A model generated the notes under the pieces. The model made no database searches, had not been told where the DNA came from, and saw nothing but the letters and a program-made list of their open reading frames with translations. DNA of 22,906 nt from DASTGO01 sp035719045. Its GTDB lineage: Bacteria > Actinomycetota > Actinomycetes > Actinomycetales > Kineosporiaceae. Location of the stretch: assembly GCA_035719045.1 (NCBI GenBank), contig DASTGO010000138.1:1-22906 (forward strand), given 5' to 3'. The position numbers were made by a program, and so were the translations under genes. Positions 22,294 to 22,906 of the stretch are shown here, one piece after another (positions within the stretch are counted from its first letter, which is position 1; each line of letters starts with the position of its first letter).

Positions 22294-22330
22294 GTGGGGC
22301 CCAGGCGAGGAATGTCCCCCTGGGCCTCAC
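22294..22330 (+). terminator. Hairpin terminator after the GH-A gene
   Basis: Arms GTGGGGCCCAGG (22294-22305) and CCTGGGCCTCAC (22319-22330) form a 12-bp stem with one G-T wobble and a 13-base loop, starting 16 bases past the stop codon. There is no T-tract, as is common in actinobacteria. Confidence 0.75.
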
Positions 22331-22684
22331 CCTCAGCCCTGGGCCGACGCCAGCCGGTGGGCGACGTGTTCCGGTGTGGACCGTGACGTGGCCAGGTAGT
22401 GCATCACGGAGAGACAGCCCATATTCCGGACGTATCCCTTTTCGTTCGGGTGAGGCTCCTGTTGCCGAGTCGGGTGTGTCGCGATCGCAGTCCTTTGCTG
22501 GGATGCGTACCGGTCGGGCGCTCGTTCTTGGAGTTCAATTCAGCACGTTCGCGTGACGGTGGCCGGGTCGGCGCATGAAGTCACTGGCAACCCCGGAGTG
22601 CAGCCGATCAGCTGAGGGTCGAACTGCCCGTGAGGGGATGGTTATCCAGGGATACGGGTGGCTTGAACGTTGTGGTAGTGGGTT
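22331..22684. other. 354-base intergenic region
   Basis: No credible gene is seen here. It has patches that are AT-richer than the surroundings (about 22420-22455 and 22525-22550) and should contain the promoter of the gene starting at 22685, but no clear promoter elements or operators could be fixed. Confidence 0.4.
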
Positions 22685-22906
22685 GTGGGGCTTGAGGTTC
22701 GGCCGTGGGCGGCGGAGATGTTCCATGTCCTGACCGGTGACGGGTGGCCGGCGGTGGACGAGGACGAGATCAATGATCTGGCGCAGTTGTGGCTGGCGGC
22801 CGGCCGCGAGTTGATGCAGATCGCGCCGGAGGTGACGGCGGCGGCGCGGTGGCTGGCCGATTCCGGTGCCCTGGTGGGGGATGCGGCCAAGGCGCTGTCG
22901 CAGTCG
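22685..22906 (+). CDS. N-terminus of a WXG100/CpnT-like polymorphic toxin (partial)
   Basis: An open frame of 74 codons runs from GTG 22685 to the window edge without a stop. It begins MGLEVRPWAAEMFHVLTGDG and continues WPAVDEDEINDLAQLWLAAG. The pattern of a short lead, an aromatic-rich helix, GDGWP, an acidic ED-E and a long amphipathic helix resembles the WXG100-like/CpnT-type N-terminal domain that guides large actinobacterial toxins to type VII-like export. The C-terminal toxin part lies outside the window. An in-frame TAG at 22676 limits the start; GTG 22685 is the first candidate, with a weak ribosome-binding site, and ATG 22718 is an alternative. Antisense frames here are less protein-like. 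Confidence 0.6.
   Translation, partial: MGLEVRPWAAEMFHVLTGDGWPAVDEDEINDLAQLWLAAGRELMQIAPEVTAAARWLADSGALVGDAAKALSQS

Overview
The window is about 22.9 kb of very GC-rich DNA with dense, strongly biased codon use, GTG starts and 4-base start/stop overlaps. This points to a high-GC actinobacterium. The genus cannot be fixed from the sequence. The cellulose-binding secreted enzymes and the WXG100-like toxin start at the right edge fit a free-living soil or plant-litter actinomycete.

Left part (1-3750, all minus strand): a small F420-type PPOX-fold flavin/deazaflavin oxidoreductase, then a secreted laminarinase-like GH16 glucanase with a CBM6. Upstream of the glucanase is a LacI-family repressor. 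A near-perfect LacI-type operator lies over the predicted glucanase transcription start, so the two probably form a sugar-induced unit.

3966-5248 (plus strand): a PIN-domain toxin-antitoxin pair of lower apparent GC than its neighbours. It is followed by a 438-base non-coding stretch full of hairpins, including a candidate three-way junction, and then a small XRE-type DNA-binding protein.

5256-19520 is a formate/one-carbon locus. On the minus strand, fdhD (sulfurtransferase for Mo-formate dehydrogenase), a divergent uroporphyrinogen-decarboxylase/methyltransferase-fold protein and fhs (formate-tetrahydrofolate ligase) lie in line. Reading away on the plus strand are two translationally coupled hybrid sensor kinases (MASE3-HisKA-HATPase-REC and REC-PAS-HisKA-HATPase), then the two structural genes of a soluble NAD-dependent Mo/W formate dehydrogenase: a NuoE-NuoF fusion diaphorase subunit and a NuoG-like catalytic subunit with a Cys metal ligand. 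Formate can thus be oxidised to CO2 with NADH formation or activated to 10-formyl-THF. Neither kinase has a DNA-binding output domain. An inverted repeat overlaps a plausible promoter just before the dehydrogenase genes, and the junction between those two genes has been duplicated so that it holds a 26-codon coupling ORF.

Right part (19696-22906, plus strand): a secreted multidomain clan GH-A glycoside hydrolase with a CBM2 at each end and an FN3-like module, followed by a strong hairpin terminator. After a non-coding gap comes the first 74 codons of a WXG100/CpnT-like N-terminal domain that runs off the end and is probably the start of a polymorphic toxin. No tRNA, rRNA, CRISPR array or transposase was seen.
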